Part shown: piece after piece, positions 1-8,930 of the stretch
Layout of the letters: each line of letters begins with the position of its first letter
How positions within the stretch are numbered: position 1 is the first letter of the stretch
Assembly (NCBI RefSeq): GCF_001997345.1
Contig: NZ_CP019606.1
Span: forward strand, 2,418,001-2,482,000
DNA length: 64,000 bases
Reading direction: 5' to 3'
DNA from: Tessaracoccus aquimaris
GTDB taxonomy: Bacteria; Actinomycetota; Actinomycetes; Propionibacteriales; Propionibacteriaceae
Notes under the pieces: generated by a model
Seen by the model: only the letters and a program-made list of their open reading frames with translations
The model's database searches: none
Told to the model about the DNA's origin: nothing
Position numbers and translations under genes: made by a program

Positions 1-1
1 G

Positions 2-901
2 GATGGTCTCGTGCCCCCGGGGATCAAGGACAACTACACGATCGAGGACAAGCAGTACGGCGTCCCGCTGAACATCGCCTACTGGGTGATGTACTACTCG
101 AAGTCCGTCTTCGAGAAGCACAACCTGACGCCGCCGACGAGCTTCGCCGACCTGCTCGCGATGGCCGACACCCTCGTCGCGGCGGGCGTGACCCCGTTCC
201 ATCAGATGAACATCATCTTCGAGTTCGTCTGGTTCCAGGCGCTGCTGATGGGTTCCAACCCCGACGTCTACGACAAGCTCTCGCGCGGCGAGGCGAAGTA
301 CACCGACGACGCGGTGGTGAAGGTCGCCCAGCAGTGGAGCGACATGATCGGCAAGAAGTACTTCATCGACCCTGGGTCGACGACCGATCCCCAGACGCTG
401 CTCAAGACCGGCCAGATCGCGATGATCTACATGGGCACCTTCTTCACGGGCCAGCTCACCGCGAGCGAGATGACCTCGGGCAAGGACTACGGGGCGTTCG
501 TCTTCCCCAACATGGATCCCGCCGTCGCCCGGCCCCAGATGGCCCTCGAGACCGGCCCGCTCCTGGCGGGCAAGGGCGCGGCCAACGAGGCCGCCGCGCT
601 CGCCTACAGCGAATGGTGGATGTCCACGGAGGCGCAGAAGGCCTGGTCGACGTCTCGCGGCGACATCTCCTTCAACCCGGAGGTGCCGAGCGACGACCCG
701 GAGATCGGCCCGATCGTCAAGGACATCGCAGACAAGGGCAAAGACTTCCAGGTGCACACCCGCTACCTCGAGGCCACCCCGAACGCGATCTACACGGTCG
801 CCTCCGAGGTGTTCGGCAAGCTCGTCACCGACGGTGGGGACCCGATGCCGGGACTCCAGAAGATCCAGGCCGCGGCCGACGAGTACTGGAGTTCGAAGTA
901 G
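2..901 (+). CDS. ABC transporter sugar-binding protein, 5' truncated by window edge
   Basis: This is the C-terminal ~300 residues of an extracellular solute-binding protein of the CUT1 sugar ABC family. The frame is open back to base 2, so the GTG at 11 is internal and the signal peptide lies outside the window. The visible part has the usual family features: a YGVPLNIAYWVMYYSK strand early on, a YMGTFFTGQL segment and a late stretch of alternating Gly/Ala helices around EAAALAYSEWWMSTEAQKAW. Two CUT1 permeases and a glycosidase follow in the same direction, so it most likely delivers an oligosaccharide to that transporter. The sugar cannot be told from sequence. Family assignment is firm; the substrate is unknown. 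Confidence 0.9.
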   Translation, partial: DGLVPPGIKDNYTIEDKQYGVPLNIAYWVMYYSKSVFEKHNLTPPTSFADLLAMADTLVAAGVTPFHQMNIIFEFVWFQALLMGSNPDVYDKLSRGEAKYTDDAVVKVAQQWSDMIGKKYFIDPGSTTDPQTLLKTGQIAMIYMGTFFTGQLTASEMTSGKDYGAFVFPNMDPAVARPQMALETGPLLAGKGAANEAAALAYSEWWMSTEAQKAWSTSRGDISFNPEVPSDDPEIGPIVKDIADKGKDFQVHTRYLEATPNAIYTVASEVFGKLVTDGGDPMPGLQKIQAAADEYWSSK

Positions 902-907
902 TGACCG

Positions 908-936
908 CGTCCCCCGGGCCAACGGCCCGGGGGACG
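908..936 (+). other. Perfect 13-bp hairpin between binding-protein and permease genes
   Basis: CGTCCCCCGGGCC (908-920) pairs perfectly with 924-936 across a 3-nt loop. No U tract follows. It sits 7 bases after the binding-protein stop and 55 bases before the permease start. Hairpins at this place in sugar ABC operons commonly protect the upstream mRNA or partly terminate, so that the binding protein is made in excess over the permeases. That role is inference. Confidence 0.6.
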
Positions 937-990
937 TTGGTCGCCCTCCACTGACCGGGGCGACGCCCCGCCCGGACGAAGGAGTCTTTC

Positions 991-1893
991 GTGACCGCAC
1001 CACCCGCCGACGACCTCCGCAGGGATCGGCCCCGCAACCAGTTGAGCGCGCACACGTTCGCCGCGCCCGCGATCGTCCTGACGGTCGTGGTGCTGTACCT
1101 GCCCTTCCTCTGGACTGGCTATCTCAGCTTCACCGAGTTCAACGGGTTCGGCGACCCGAAGTGGGTCGGCCTCGACAACTACATCGAGATGTTCACGGAC
1201 GCCGACAACATCCAGTCCGGCGTGAACACGCTGATGTGGGTGGTCGGGACGCTGATCCTCCCCGTCGGCCTCGGCCTGCTGATCGCGGTGCTGACGCACG
1301 GGATCAAGGGCGGGGTGTGGTTCCGGCTGCCCTTCCTGCTCCCCTACGCGATCTCCGGCATCGCCGTCGGCGTGGTGTGGAGCTTCCTGCTGGAGAGCAA
1401 GGGCGCGCTCACCCAACTCCTGACCTTCCTGCACCTGCCGGGCGCGAACTCCAGGTGGCTGCTCGACTGGCCGCTCAACACCATCATGATGATCATCGCG
1501 GCGGCCTGGCAGGGCGCGGGCGTCAACGCGTTGCTGTTCGGCGTCGGGCTGCAGTCGATCCCCAAGGAACCCGTCGAGGCCGCCCGCCTCGACGGCGCGA
1601 GCGGCTGGAAGATGTTCCGCTACGTCACCTGGCCGATGCTCCGCCCGCTCACCGCGGTCGTGGTCGGGCTGTCGATCGTCGGCTCGCTGAAGACCTTCGA
1701 CATCGTCTGGGGCATGACGAAGGGCGGCCCGGGGCGCGACTCCGAGACGCTCGCCCTGAACATGTACAAGCAGACGTTCAGCGCTGGCAACTACGGCCTC
1801 GGCGCCGCGCTCGCGATCCTGCTGACTGTGATCACCATGCTGGCGAGCATCATCTATCTGCGCCAGCAGTTGTCCCGCGACAAGGAGCTGTGA
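991..1893 (+). CDS. CUT1 sugar ABC transporter permease (MalF/UgpA type)
   Basis: A 300-residue inner-membrane permease with about six hydrophobic segments. The first (AIVLTVVVLYLPFLWTGYLS, around residue 30) follows a short hydrophilic N-terminus. The cytoplasmic EAA loop that contacts the ATPase is seen as PVEAARLDGASGWKMFRYV near residue 195. The GTG start is chosen because GAAGGAG lies 6 bases upstream. The next gene starts inside its stop codon (TGATG), so the two permeases are translationally coupled. No ATPase gene is present here, so a shared MsmK/MalK-type ATPase elsewhere is likely (inference). Confidence 0.92.
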   Translation: MTAPPADDLRRDRPRNQLSAHTFAAPAIVLTVVVLYLPFLWTGYLSFTEFNGFGDPKWVGLDNYIEMFTDADNIQSGVNTLMWVVGTLILPVGLGLLIAVLTHGIKGGVWFRLPFLLPYAISGIAVGVVWSFLLESKGALTQLLTFLHLPGANSRWLLDWPLNTIMMIIAAAWQGAGVNALLFGVGLQSIPKEPVEAARLDGASGWKMFRYVTWPMLRPLTAVVVGLSIVGSLKTFDIVWGMTKGGPGRDSETLALNMYKQTFSAGNYGLGAALAILLTVITMLASIIYLRQQLSRDKEL

Positions 1894-2708
1894 TGTCCGG
1901 CTTCATCCGACGCGCCATCCTCATCGTGATGGGGCTCATCTGGCTGTTACCCATCTACCTGATGGTCGCCAACGCATCGAAGAACGTCGACCAGTACGGC
2001 GCCATCAGCGTCTGGCTGCCCGGCGGCCTGCAGGGGCTCGCCTCGAACTTCACCGACGCCTGGACCCGCGGCCGGATCTCCGACGGCATCTGGTCGACCC
2101 TGCTGTACGCCCTCGTGGCCCCGCTGATCGCCGTGGTGATCGGCGCCATGGCAGGCTTCGCGATCATCGCGCTGAAGCTGCGCAACGGCTTCGCCTGGTT
2201 CGTGGTGATCTTCTGCTCGACGGTGTTCCCGATCCAGATGGTGTTGATGCCGCTGTTTATCGCCTACGTCGAGTTGAACATCTTCGACACCCACGTCGGC
2301 ATGCTGCTGATCTACATGGTGATCTCGGTGCCCTTCTCGGCATTCGTGATGCGCAACTTCTTCTCCAACTTCGCCTACTCGCTGTTCGAGGCGGCCACGG
2401 TGGACGGCGCGAGCGCCTGGCGGATCTTCTGGCGGATCTACCTGCCAAACGCCGTCAGCGCGTTGGTGGCGATCTTCATCCTGCAGGCCACGTTCATCTG
2501 GAACGACCTGCTGCTCGGCCTCACGCTCAGCCAGTCCGAAACGGTTCGACCGGTGATGCCCGCGCTCGCGGCCCTGCAGACCACCTATGGCGGCTCGACG
2601 ATGCCGACGGTGCTCTCCGGCGGCCTGATCGTGTCGATCCCCACCGTCATCCTCTTCCTCCTCACCCAGCGCTACTTCACCAAGGGCCTCGCCCTCGGCC
2701 AGTACTGA
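1893..2708 (+). CDS. CUT1 sugar ABC transporter permease (MalG/UgpE type)
   Basis: A 271-residue permease, partner of the preceding one. It starts at the ATG overlapping the upstream TGA (TGATG), with AAGGAG inside the upstream gene as ribosome site. A long open frame continues far upstream but is only a shadow of the first permease. Membrane spans begin with AILIVMGLIWLLPIYLMV. The EAA loop reads LFEAATVDGASAWRIFWRIY around residue 170, and the C-terminus RYFTKGLALGQY resembles the conserved end of MalG-like permeases. It completes the transmembrane pore of the transporter served by the upstream binding protein. Confidence 0.92.
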   Translation: MSGFIRRAILIVMGLIWLLPIYLMVANASKNVDQYGAISVWLPGGLQGLASNFTDAWTRGRISDGIWSTLLYALVAPLIAVVIGAMAGFAIIALKLRNGFAWFVVIFCSTVFPIQMVLMPLFIAYVELNIFDTHVGMLLIYMVISVPFSAFVMRNFFSNFAYSLFEAATVDGASAWRIFWRIYLPNAVSALVAIFILQATFIWNDLLLGLTLSQSETVRPVMPALAALQTTYGGSTMPTVLSGGLIVSIPTVILFLLTQRYFTKGLALGQY

Positions 2709-2738
2709 TCCCTCCACGAGAAGAAGGCCTCACCGACC

Positions 2739-4787
2739 ATGCGACTGCCCACCGTCGACGACTTCACGAGCGCGACCGTCACCGACACCTACGACGACAT
2801 GATCAGCCCGCCCGGCCTCACGAACCACTGGGCCGTCGCCCAGGTCGACCACGACGTGGTCGCGGTCCGGTCGCTGAACGTGCCGCCGATCTCGCAGGGC
2901 GACTCCGTCAGCGCCAGGCTGTACCTGGACGGGGCTCTGGCACAGGCGTCGGGCCAGGGCGTCGACGTCGCGTGGCGTCCCGACCGCGTGACGCGCTCCA
3001 CCGCCGTCAACGGGTGGCGCGTCGAGACGGTGACGGTGTGCCCACCTGGGCAGCCGGCGGTGCTGGTGCGGATCGACGTCACCAACGACGGCCCCGACCG
3101 TGAACTGCGGCTCGGGCTGTGGATCGACTCGACCGTGACCCGCAGCGGCAAGCCGTGGCTGCGCGCCGAGCCGCCGCAGGCCCCGAACCGGCTGGAGGCC
3201 GACGGGGCACGCCGCTGGGGCATCCCTGACGGGGACGACGCCGTCAGCCTGCAGGGCCTGCTCGGCTCGCCCGATGGGCTGGTCACCGACGGAGGCCGGG
3301 TGATCGAGGTGGCCGTCGACCTCGCGTCGGGCCAGCACGCCACGTACTGGTACGCGCACGCGATCGCAGGGGACCGCGACGCGGCTCTCGCGGCCTGGGA
3401 CGCCATCGAAGCCGACCCGGAGGGTGCCGTCGAGGCGGCGCGCGAGACCTGGAATCACGAGTTGGCCGCGATGTTCACGCCGGACAACGAGATCTTCGAG
3501 GGGCATCTGCCCGCACTGGAGACGGACAACGACGCGCTGCGCGAGTTGTACTGGTGGGGCGCGATGGGGACGCTCTGGTTCCGCCGCACCAACCCCGCGT
3601 CGGTGCTCGGCACCGTCTACGACACCCTGATGCCGCGCTACTGGCAGACCACCACCTTCATCTGGGACTACTCGCTCAGCTCCTGGGTGCACGCGCAGTT
3701 GGAGCCAGACGTGATGCGCCGCCAGATCCTGCACTGGGTCGGGCTCGACATCAACTCGCACTTCGGCACCGAATGGGTCACGGGGCACCCCGTCGGCTAC
3801 TGGTACTCCGTCAACCAGTACGCCCTGGTCCGGCTGACCGCCGACTACGTGCGGTTCACCGGCGACGTCGACTTCCTCGACGTCGAGGTGGAGGGCCCGG
3901 ACGGCTCGACCCGCAGCATGATCGACCACGTGCGCGACTGGTCGCTCGCCTGGCAGGACAAGCGCAACCCGTCCGGCCTGGCCGACTACGGCGGCATCGA
4001 CAACCTGCTCGAATGCGTCAGCACCTATGTGCACGAGGTCGCGAGCCTGCAGGCCGCCAACGTGTGGTCGATGCGCACCGCCGCCGAGCTCAGCAGGCTG
4101 CGCGGCGAGACGGCCGAGGCAGAGCGACTCGAGGCGGAGGCGGAGGCGCTGCTGCCCAAGGTGCTGGAGTTGTACCGTCCGGGCGACGGCTTCTTCGACG
4201 CGAGGTATCCCGACGGCACGCGGCATGCCACCCGGCACTGCTACGACTTCGCGACGGTCGGCACCACGATCGCGGCAGACCTGCCGGAGGAGCAGCGCGC
4301 CGAGATGGTGCGTTTCTTCGAGGCCGAGTTGCGCAGCCCGAGTTGGATGCGGGCGCTCAGCCCGAAGGACGGCGACGCCGGCTTCTCCGTGCGACCCGAC
4401 CACCAGTGGAACGGCGCCTACCCCGCCTGGCCCGCCGATGCCGGCCGCGCGTCGATCGCGCTGGGCGGTCGCGCCGGGGTGATGGAGTGGGTCGAGGGGC
4501 TGCGCCGCACCACGCGCCAGGGCCCGCCGGGGCAGGCACACTTCGTCGAGGAGGCCGCCCCGACTGTCGACGGCGGCGCCCGCAAGGCCCCGGGCCAGTA
4601 CCCGTACCTGATCGACTGGGCCTGCTCGTCGGCCGGGTCGTGGTGCGAGTTCATCGTCGGCGGCGTGCTCGGCGTCGAGGTCGGCATCGACGGTGCCGTG
4701 ACGGCCGAGTGGCCCTCCGACGTGGCGGGCTCCCTGACGATCTCGACGGCCTCGGGAGACACCGTCCTGTCGTCACCTCCCGCCTGA
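2739..4787 (+). CDS. Glycoside hydrolase of the (alpha/alpha)6-barrel type
   Basis: A 682-residue protein without signal peptide, so probably cytoplasmic. It has an N-terminal beta-sandwich of roughly 230 residues, then a helical domain rich in Trp and Tyr (WWGAMGTLWFRR, IWDYSLSSWVHA, HFGTEWVTGHPVGYWYSVNQ). This resembles the MGH1/GH63/GH37-like (alpha/alpha)6 glycosidases. IWDYS and later Asp/Glu-rich loops are candidate catalytic regions, but I cannot assign the acid/base residues. The start has AAGAAGG about 11 bases upstream. It closes a sugar-uptake operon, so it probably hydrolyses the imported oligosaccharide. Precise GH family and linkage are uncertain. Confidence 0.75.
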   Translation: MRLPTVDDFTSATVTDTYDDMISPPGLTNHWAVAQVDHDVVAVRSLNVPPISQGDSVSARLYLDGALAQASGQGVDVAWRPDRVTRSTAVNGWRVETVTVCPPGQPAVLVRIDVTNDGPDRELRLGLWIDSTVTRSGKPWLRAEPPQAPNRLEADGARRWGIPDGDDAVSLQGLLGSPDGLVTDGGRVIEVAVDLASGQHATYWYAHAIAGDRDAALAAWDAIEADPEGAVEAARETWNHELAAMFTPDNEIFEGHLPALETDNDALRELYWWGAMGTLWFRRTNPASVLGTVYDTLMPRYWQTTTFIWDYSLSSWVHAQLEPDVMRRQILHWVGLDINSHFGTEWVTGHPVGYWYSVNQYALVRLTADYVRFTGDVDFLDVEVEGPDGSTRSMIDHVRDWSLAWQDKRNPSGLADYGGIDNLLECVSTYVHEVASLQAANVWSMRTAAELSRLRGETAEAERLEAEAEALLPKVLELYRPGDGFFDARYPDGTRHATRHCYDFATVGTTIAADLPEEQRAEMVRFFEAELRSPSWMRALSPKDGDAGFSVRPDHQWNGAYPAWPADAGRASIALGGRAGVMEWVEGLRRTTRQGPPGQAHFVEEAAPTVDGGARKAPGQYPYLIDWACSSAGSWCEFIVGGVLGVEVGIDGAVTAEWPSDVAGSLTISTASGDTVLSSPPA

Positions 4788-4813
4788 CCTGCGGTCGCCG
4801 GGGTCGACCAGCC

Positions 4814-6211
4814 TCAGCCGGCCAGTTCCTTCGGCTTGGGGGTCCTGGCGATCATCAGCAGCGAGCGGGCGACCAGCACCGCGGCGACGCCGATCCCGAG
4901 GCCCCGCCACAGCCAGCCGTCGGTGAGGAAGATCAGCGCCATCGCGGCGAGCACCGGGACCAGGTGCGTCAGGCTCTGCACGATGTAGCCGCCGAACGAC
5001 GGCGTCTCGACGCCCGCCGAGTCGGCGACCGACTTGACCATGAAGTTGGGCCCGTTGCCGATATAGGTCAGCGCCCCGCCGAACACGGCGCCCAGCGCGA
5101 CGGAGATCAGCAGCACCTCCGGGACGCCGGCGACGCGCGGGTCGCCCGGCAGCATCGAGGAGATCTCGAAGAACGTGGCGTAGGTGGGCGCGTTGTCCAG
5201 CACGCCCGAGATGCCGCCGGTGAAGACGAAAAGCGTGATCCGGTTCAGCGGGAACTTGTCCGCGACCTGGCCGAGGTAGTTCAGCGCGGGGATCATCGTC
5301 AGGAAGATGCCGATGAACAGCGCGGCGACCTCCAGGATCGGCGTCCAGGAGAACTGGTTCAGTTCGAAGCGGGCGACCCTGTCGCCCAGGAAGTACGACG
5401 CTGCGGCGGCCGCCAACATCACGAGTTCCCGCCACGGCACCGCCTCCGCCCAGGTGGCGTGCCCCGTCTCGATGGCGTGCAGATCGATCGACGGCAGGAA
5501 GGCAACGGAGACGATGATCGCCGCGAAGAAGACGATGTTGACGGCGCCCCGCAGCCCTAGCGACGTGCGCTGTGAGTCGTCGGCCTGGATCGCGGAGGGG
5601 TCCTCCGCGGCATAGGCGCGCCGGTCGAGGGCGTAGTAGGCGATCAGCAGCAGCGCGTTGACGAACAGCCACTCCTTGAACAGTCCGAGCGTCCACTCAA
5701 ACGGCACTCCGCGGAGCATGCCGAGGAACAGCGGCGGGTCGCCGAGCGGCGTGAGGATGCCGCCGCAGTTGGCCACGATGAAGATCGTGAACACGACGGT
5801 GTGCGCCTTGTGGCGTCGTTCGCTGTTGGTGTTGAGCAGGGGCCGGATCAGCAGCATCGCGGCGCCCGTGGTGCCGATGAACGAGGCGATGGCGCCGCCG
5901 ATCGCCAGGAAGATGGTGTTGTTGCGCGGGGTGGCCCGGATGTCGCCCGAGAGGAAGATCCCGCCGGAGACGACGAACAGCGCCAGCAGCAGGATGATGA
6001 ACTGGCCGTACTCGACGAGCGCATGGACGACCTCGCCGCCTGCGCCCGCGATCACGAACCACGCGGCGATCGGCAGGCCGAGCACCAGGGCGAGGGTCAG
6101 CTTGACCGGGTTCCGCTCCCAGGCGTGCGACGTGGCGGGAACAAGCGGCAGGACGGCGATGCAGCCGAGCAGCACGACGAACGGGACGATGCTCCACCAC
6201 TCGACCTGCAC
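4814..6211 (-). CDS. NhaD/ArsB-type sodium:proton antiporter
   Basis: A 465-residue polytopic membrane protein of the ArsB/NhaD (ion transporter) superfamily with about 11-12 hydrophobic segments. Motifs typical of NhaD-like carriers are visible: GTTGAAMLLIRP, IVANCGGILTPLGDPPLFLG, and FTGGISGVLDNAPTY near the C-terminal third. I prefer the GTG at 6211, preceded by GGAGG at a 5-base spacing, over the ATG at 6262, which would add 17 residues rich in Arg and Pro. It is convergent with the glycosidase gene and divergent from the flavin reductase. Probable role is Na+/H+ exchange; transport of another anion cannot be excluded. Confidence 0.85.
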   Translation of the reverse strand: MQVEWWSIVPFVVLLGCIAVLPLVPATSHAWERNPVKLTLALVLGLPIAAWFVIAGAGGEVVHALVEYGQFIILLLALFVVSGGIFLSGDIRATPRNNTIFLAIGGAIASFIGTTGAAMLLIRPLLNTNSERRHKAHTVVFTIFIVANCGGILTPLGDPPLFLGMLRGVPFEWTLGLFKEWLFVNALLLIAYYALDRRAYAAEDPSAIQADDSQRTSLGLRGAVNIVFFAAIIVSVAFLPSIDLHAIETGHATWAEAVPWRELVMLAAAAASYFLGDRVARFELNQFSWTPILEVAALFIGIFLTMIPALNYLGQVADKFPLNRITLFVFTGGISGVLDNAPTYATFFEISSMLPGDPRVAGVPEVLLISVALGAVFGGALTYIGNGPNFMVKSVADSAGVETPSFGGYIVQSLTHLVPVLAAMALIFLTDGWLWRGLGIGVAAVLVARSLLMIARTPKPKELAG

Positions 6212-6372
6212 TGCCGCCTCCGATCGACGCAATCCCCGCTGCGGGGGATGCGTCCTGGCCAAAATATCGGACGGCGGTAGCCCAGGCGGCTCACCCGGGA
6301 CAATGACGTTCCCTGAAGAGGGCCTGGCTGGACGAGATGTCCGCGGCTTCGGCAGGGGGATACGGTGGGGCC

Positions 6373-6852
6373 GTGGACGAACTCGAGGCCTCCTTCCGTG
6401 ACGCCATGGCCCGGGTTCCGGCGCCGGTGACCGTGATCACGACGAGCGCCGACGGCCAGCCCACCGGAACCACCGTCTCGGCATTCGCGTCGCTGTCGAT
6501 CGACCCGCCGATGGTGGTGTTCGCGCTTGATAACCGGGGCGGCATGATCGACCGGCTCCGCGCCTCGGGGCGGGCAGGCGTCAACATCCTCGCGGGCCAC
6601 CAGGCCGACGCGGCCATCAAGTTCGCAAGCAGGCACACCCCCGACCGGTTCGCCGACCTCGACTGGACCCTCGACCACGACCTTCCCCGGCTGACGGAGG
6701 CCGCTGCGTGGCTGCGCTGCGAGGAACTCGAGTTCCTGCCGGGCGGCGACCACACGGTCGTCGTCGCGACGGTGGTCTCCGCGGAGACCGACGGCGACTC
6801 GTCGCTTGCCTATCACCTGCGCGAATTCAAGGACGTTCGTCCCCAGCGCTGA
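6373..6852 (+). CDS. Flavin reductase family protein
   Basis: A ~159-residue FMN-binding split-barrel protein of the flavin reductase (HpaC/RutF-like) family. Recognisable are the N-terminal ARVPAPVTVITT strand, the PTGTTVSAFASLSIDPPMV region that binds flavin, and the short C-terminal LAYHLREFKDV. Such enzymes supply reduced FMN/FAD to a partner monooxygenase, but no monooxygenase is adjacent. The start at GTG 6373 fits the family length; an upstream in-frame ATG at 6337 would add 12 Gly/Ala/Ser residues. Neither has a strong ribosome site. It is divergent from the antiporter gene. Confidence 0.85.
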   Translation: MDELEASFRDAMARVPAPVTVITTSADGQPTGTTVSAFASLSIDPPMVVFALDNRGGMIDRLRASGRAGVNILAGHQADAAIKFASRHTPDRFADLDWTLDHDLPRLTEAAAWLRCEELEFLPGGDHTVVVATVVSAETDGDSSLAYHLREFKDVRPQR

Positions 6853-6971
6853 GAGTCATCGGACCAGGGTCCGCAGCGCGATCGCGGTGCCGTCCGACCT
6901 GCGTCTCGCGTCTCCCTGATCCGCCCGATGCCGATGGAGGTCTGGGCTGCGGTCGTGAGAAACTGTCAAGC

Positions 6972-7639
6972 ATGACCGACGATCCCTATGGCGCACTGGA
7001 CCAGCCCACCGACGCGGGCGCTGAGGTGACCCCGAGGCCTGTCGCCCAGCCGCAGCCGAGCGCTCCCCCGGAGCCGGAGCCGCTCGGCTACCAGTACCAG
7101 GACGCGAACACTGACTACGCCTATGGCCCGCCACAGCAGAACAACGCGGCCTACGGCGTCCCGTTCTACGGGCAGCAGCCACAGCCGTACGCGCCGATGG
7201 TGCAGCAGCCCTTCTACGGGCGTCCGCTCCTGGAGGACCTGTCCGCGCCGGACGCCCCGCTGCGGGGCGCCAACGTGGTCGAGTCGTACAAGCGGTTCTG
7301 GACGCGCGGCCTGACGTTCTCCGGTCGCGCCAGCCTCGCCGAGTACTGGTGGGTGTTCCTCGTTCACGCGGTCGGCTTCGCGGGCTTCAGCATCTTGTCC
7401 TCGGCCTTCGAGGGGGCGCGCTCGGCGGGCTCCTCAGCACGGTCGGCGTGCTGTACATCCTTGCCGCGGTCGTGCCCGGCATCGCGCTCGGCACCCGTCG
7501 TCTGCACGACACGGACAACTCGGGCCTGCTTCAGTTGATCAACCTGGTGCCGTGGCTCGGCTCGATCGTGATGATCATCCTGATGGCGCAGGGCCCCAAG
7601 GACGCCGGCAAGCGCTACGACAAGATCAACCAGCGCTGA
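6972..7639 (+). pseudogene. DUF805 membrane protein with Pro/Gln/Tyr-rich N-terminus, -1 frameshift at 7412-7416
   Basis: From ATG 6972 the frame encodes a hydrophilic N-terminus rich in Pro, Gln and Tyr (about 90 residues), then the start of a DUF805 domain (SLAEYWWVFLVHAVGFAG). After SSAFEGA the domain continues only in another frame: GGLLSTVGVLYILAAVVPG and GTRRLHDTDNSGLLQL, the conserved DUF805 RRLHDT motif. The switch falls on five G at 7412-7416; a sixth G reads through and gives a 222-residue protein. It is probably a sequencing deletion, otherwise a real frameshift. Function of DUF805 proteins is unknown. The 3' end overlaps the convergent oxidoreductase by 14 bases. Confidence 0.8.
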
Positions 7640-8846
7640 CCTCCCCCAGCGGCACGTTCGGGTCGGCCAACTTGTCGGGATCGACAGGCTTGGCCGATGT
7701 GAGGATCTCCTCGATCGCGTCGCCCTGGTCCCACACGTTGACGTTCATCGCGGCCCGCAGCACGCCGTCGTCGCGCAGCCAGAACGCAATGTACTCGTCG
7801 TCCCCACCGCGCTGGACGAGCCGTGCACCGTCGGGGATGAGGCCCCGGAACTCCATGCCGAGGTCGTACTGGTCGGTGTAGAAGTACGGGGGATCGTCGT
7901 AGTGCGCGTCGTCGCCGACGAGCGTGCGGGCCGCCACCCCGGGCATCTTGAGCGCCGCCGCCCAGTGCTGCACCCGGATCCGGTCGCCGACCCAGGTGTT
8001 CTGCGCGTTGGCGATGTCCCCGACCGCAACGATGTGGGGGTCGCTGGTGACAAGGGTGTCGTCGACGAGGACGCCGTCGTCGATGTCCAGCCCTGCGGCG
8101 CTTGCCAGTTCGACGCGCGGGTCGGCCCCGACGGCGATCAGGACGTGCGAGGCGTCGACCTTCCGCCCGTCGCCGAGCGTGACGCCCGTGACGGGACCCG
8201 AGTCGCCGTCGCCGTCGATCGACGCGATGGTGGCGTTGAGTTCGAACACGACCCCGTGGTCGCGGTGCATCGCGAGGAAGCGGTCGCCGATCTCGTCTCC
8301 GAGTTGGCGCAGCACCTTGTCCTCGCGGACGATGACGGTGACGGGGACGTCGCGGGTGCGCGCGGCAGCGGCCACCTCAAGGCCGATCCAGCCGCCGCCG
8401 TAGATGACGAGCGGTTCGCCGGATTCGAGCACCGACTTCAGTTGATCCGACTCTGCAAGGGTCCGCAGCACCTGTACCCCTTGCCGCGCCACGCCCGGCA
8501 GGTTGACGGTGCGGGGCCGCGACCCGGTGGCGAGCACGAGACCGTCGTAGTGGATGCTGGTGCCGTCGGACAGGTGCACGATCTGCTGGCCCGCATCCAG
8601 GTCGGTGGCGAAGATCCCGACCCGCGCCTCGACCTGGTTGTCGGTGAACCAGCCGGCCGAGAGCGGGGTGAACTCGTCAAGCTTCTTCTCCCCGAGCAGG
8701 TACTCCTTCGACAGCGGCGGCCGCTCGTAGGGCAGCAGTTCCTCGCCGTCGATCAGCACGATCCGCGCCTCGCCGTCCAGGTCCCGCAGTTCCTCGACGG
8801 CCTTCGCGCCGCCCAGCCCGCCACCGACCACCACGTACGTCTTCAT
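7626..8846 (-). CDS. FAD-dependent NAD(P)H:ferredoxin reductase-like oxidoreductase
   Basis: A 406-residue two-dinucleotide-binding-domain flavoprotein of the rubredoxin/ferredoxin reductase family. The FAD Rossmann motif VVVGGGLGGAKA is at residues 5-16, LATGSRPR at about 105, and the NAD(P)H motif IYGGGWIGLEVA at about 148. DPHIVAVGDIAN near residue 270 is the conserved second FAD contact. No redox-active CxxC is seen, so it passes electrons from NAD(P)H to a small redox protein rather than acting on disulfides. GGAGGAG precedes the ATG. No ferredoxin or oxygenase partner gene is next to it, so its partner is unknown. Confidence 0.88.
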   Translation of the reverse strand: MKTYVVVGGGLGGAKAVEELRDLDGEARIVLIDGEELLPYERPPLSKEYLLGEKKLDEFTPLSAGWFTDNQVEARVGIFATDLDAGQQIVHLSDGTSIHYDGLVLATGSRPRTVNLPGVARQGVQVLRTLAESDQLKSVLESGEPLVIYGGGWIGLEVAAAARTRDVPVTVIVREDKVLRQLGDEIGDRFLAMHRDHGVVFELNATIASIDGDGDSGPVTGVTLGDGRKVDASHVLIAVGADPRVELASAAGLDIDDGVLVDDTLVTSDPHIVAVGDIANAQNTWVGDRIRVQHWAAALKMPGVAARTLVGDDAHYDDPPYFYTDQYDLGMEFRGLIPDGARLVQRGGDDEYIAFWLRDDGVLRAAMNVNVWDQGDAIEEILTSAKPVDPDKLADPNVPLGEVSAG

Positions 8847-8930
8847 TCCTGGCTCCTCCGCATCGCCGTTGTGTTTCGAGACTAGGACGGCGTGGCGTCG
8901 CGCGGTCTCGAACCGGCAGATCGGAACGGC

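Noticed and set aside
834..1892. A 350-residue N-terminal extension in the frame of the second sugar permease
   Set aside because: The extension overlaps the first permease in another frame and is Arg/Pro-rich; the TGATG-coupled ATG at 1893 with its own ribosome site is the true start.
7412..7416. Programmed -1 frameshifting in the DUF805 gene
   Set aside because: There is no slippery heptamer or downstream structure, and the same one-base loss recurs in at least five other places.
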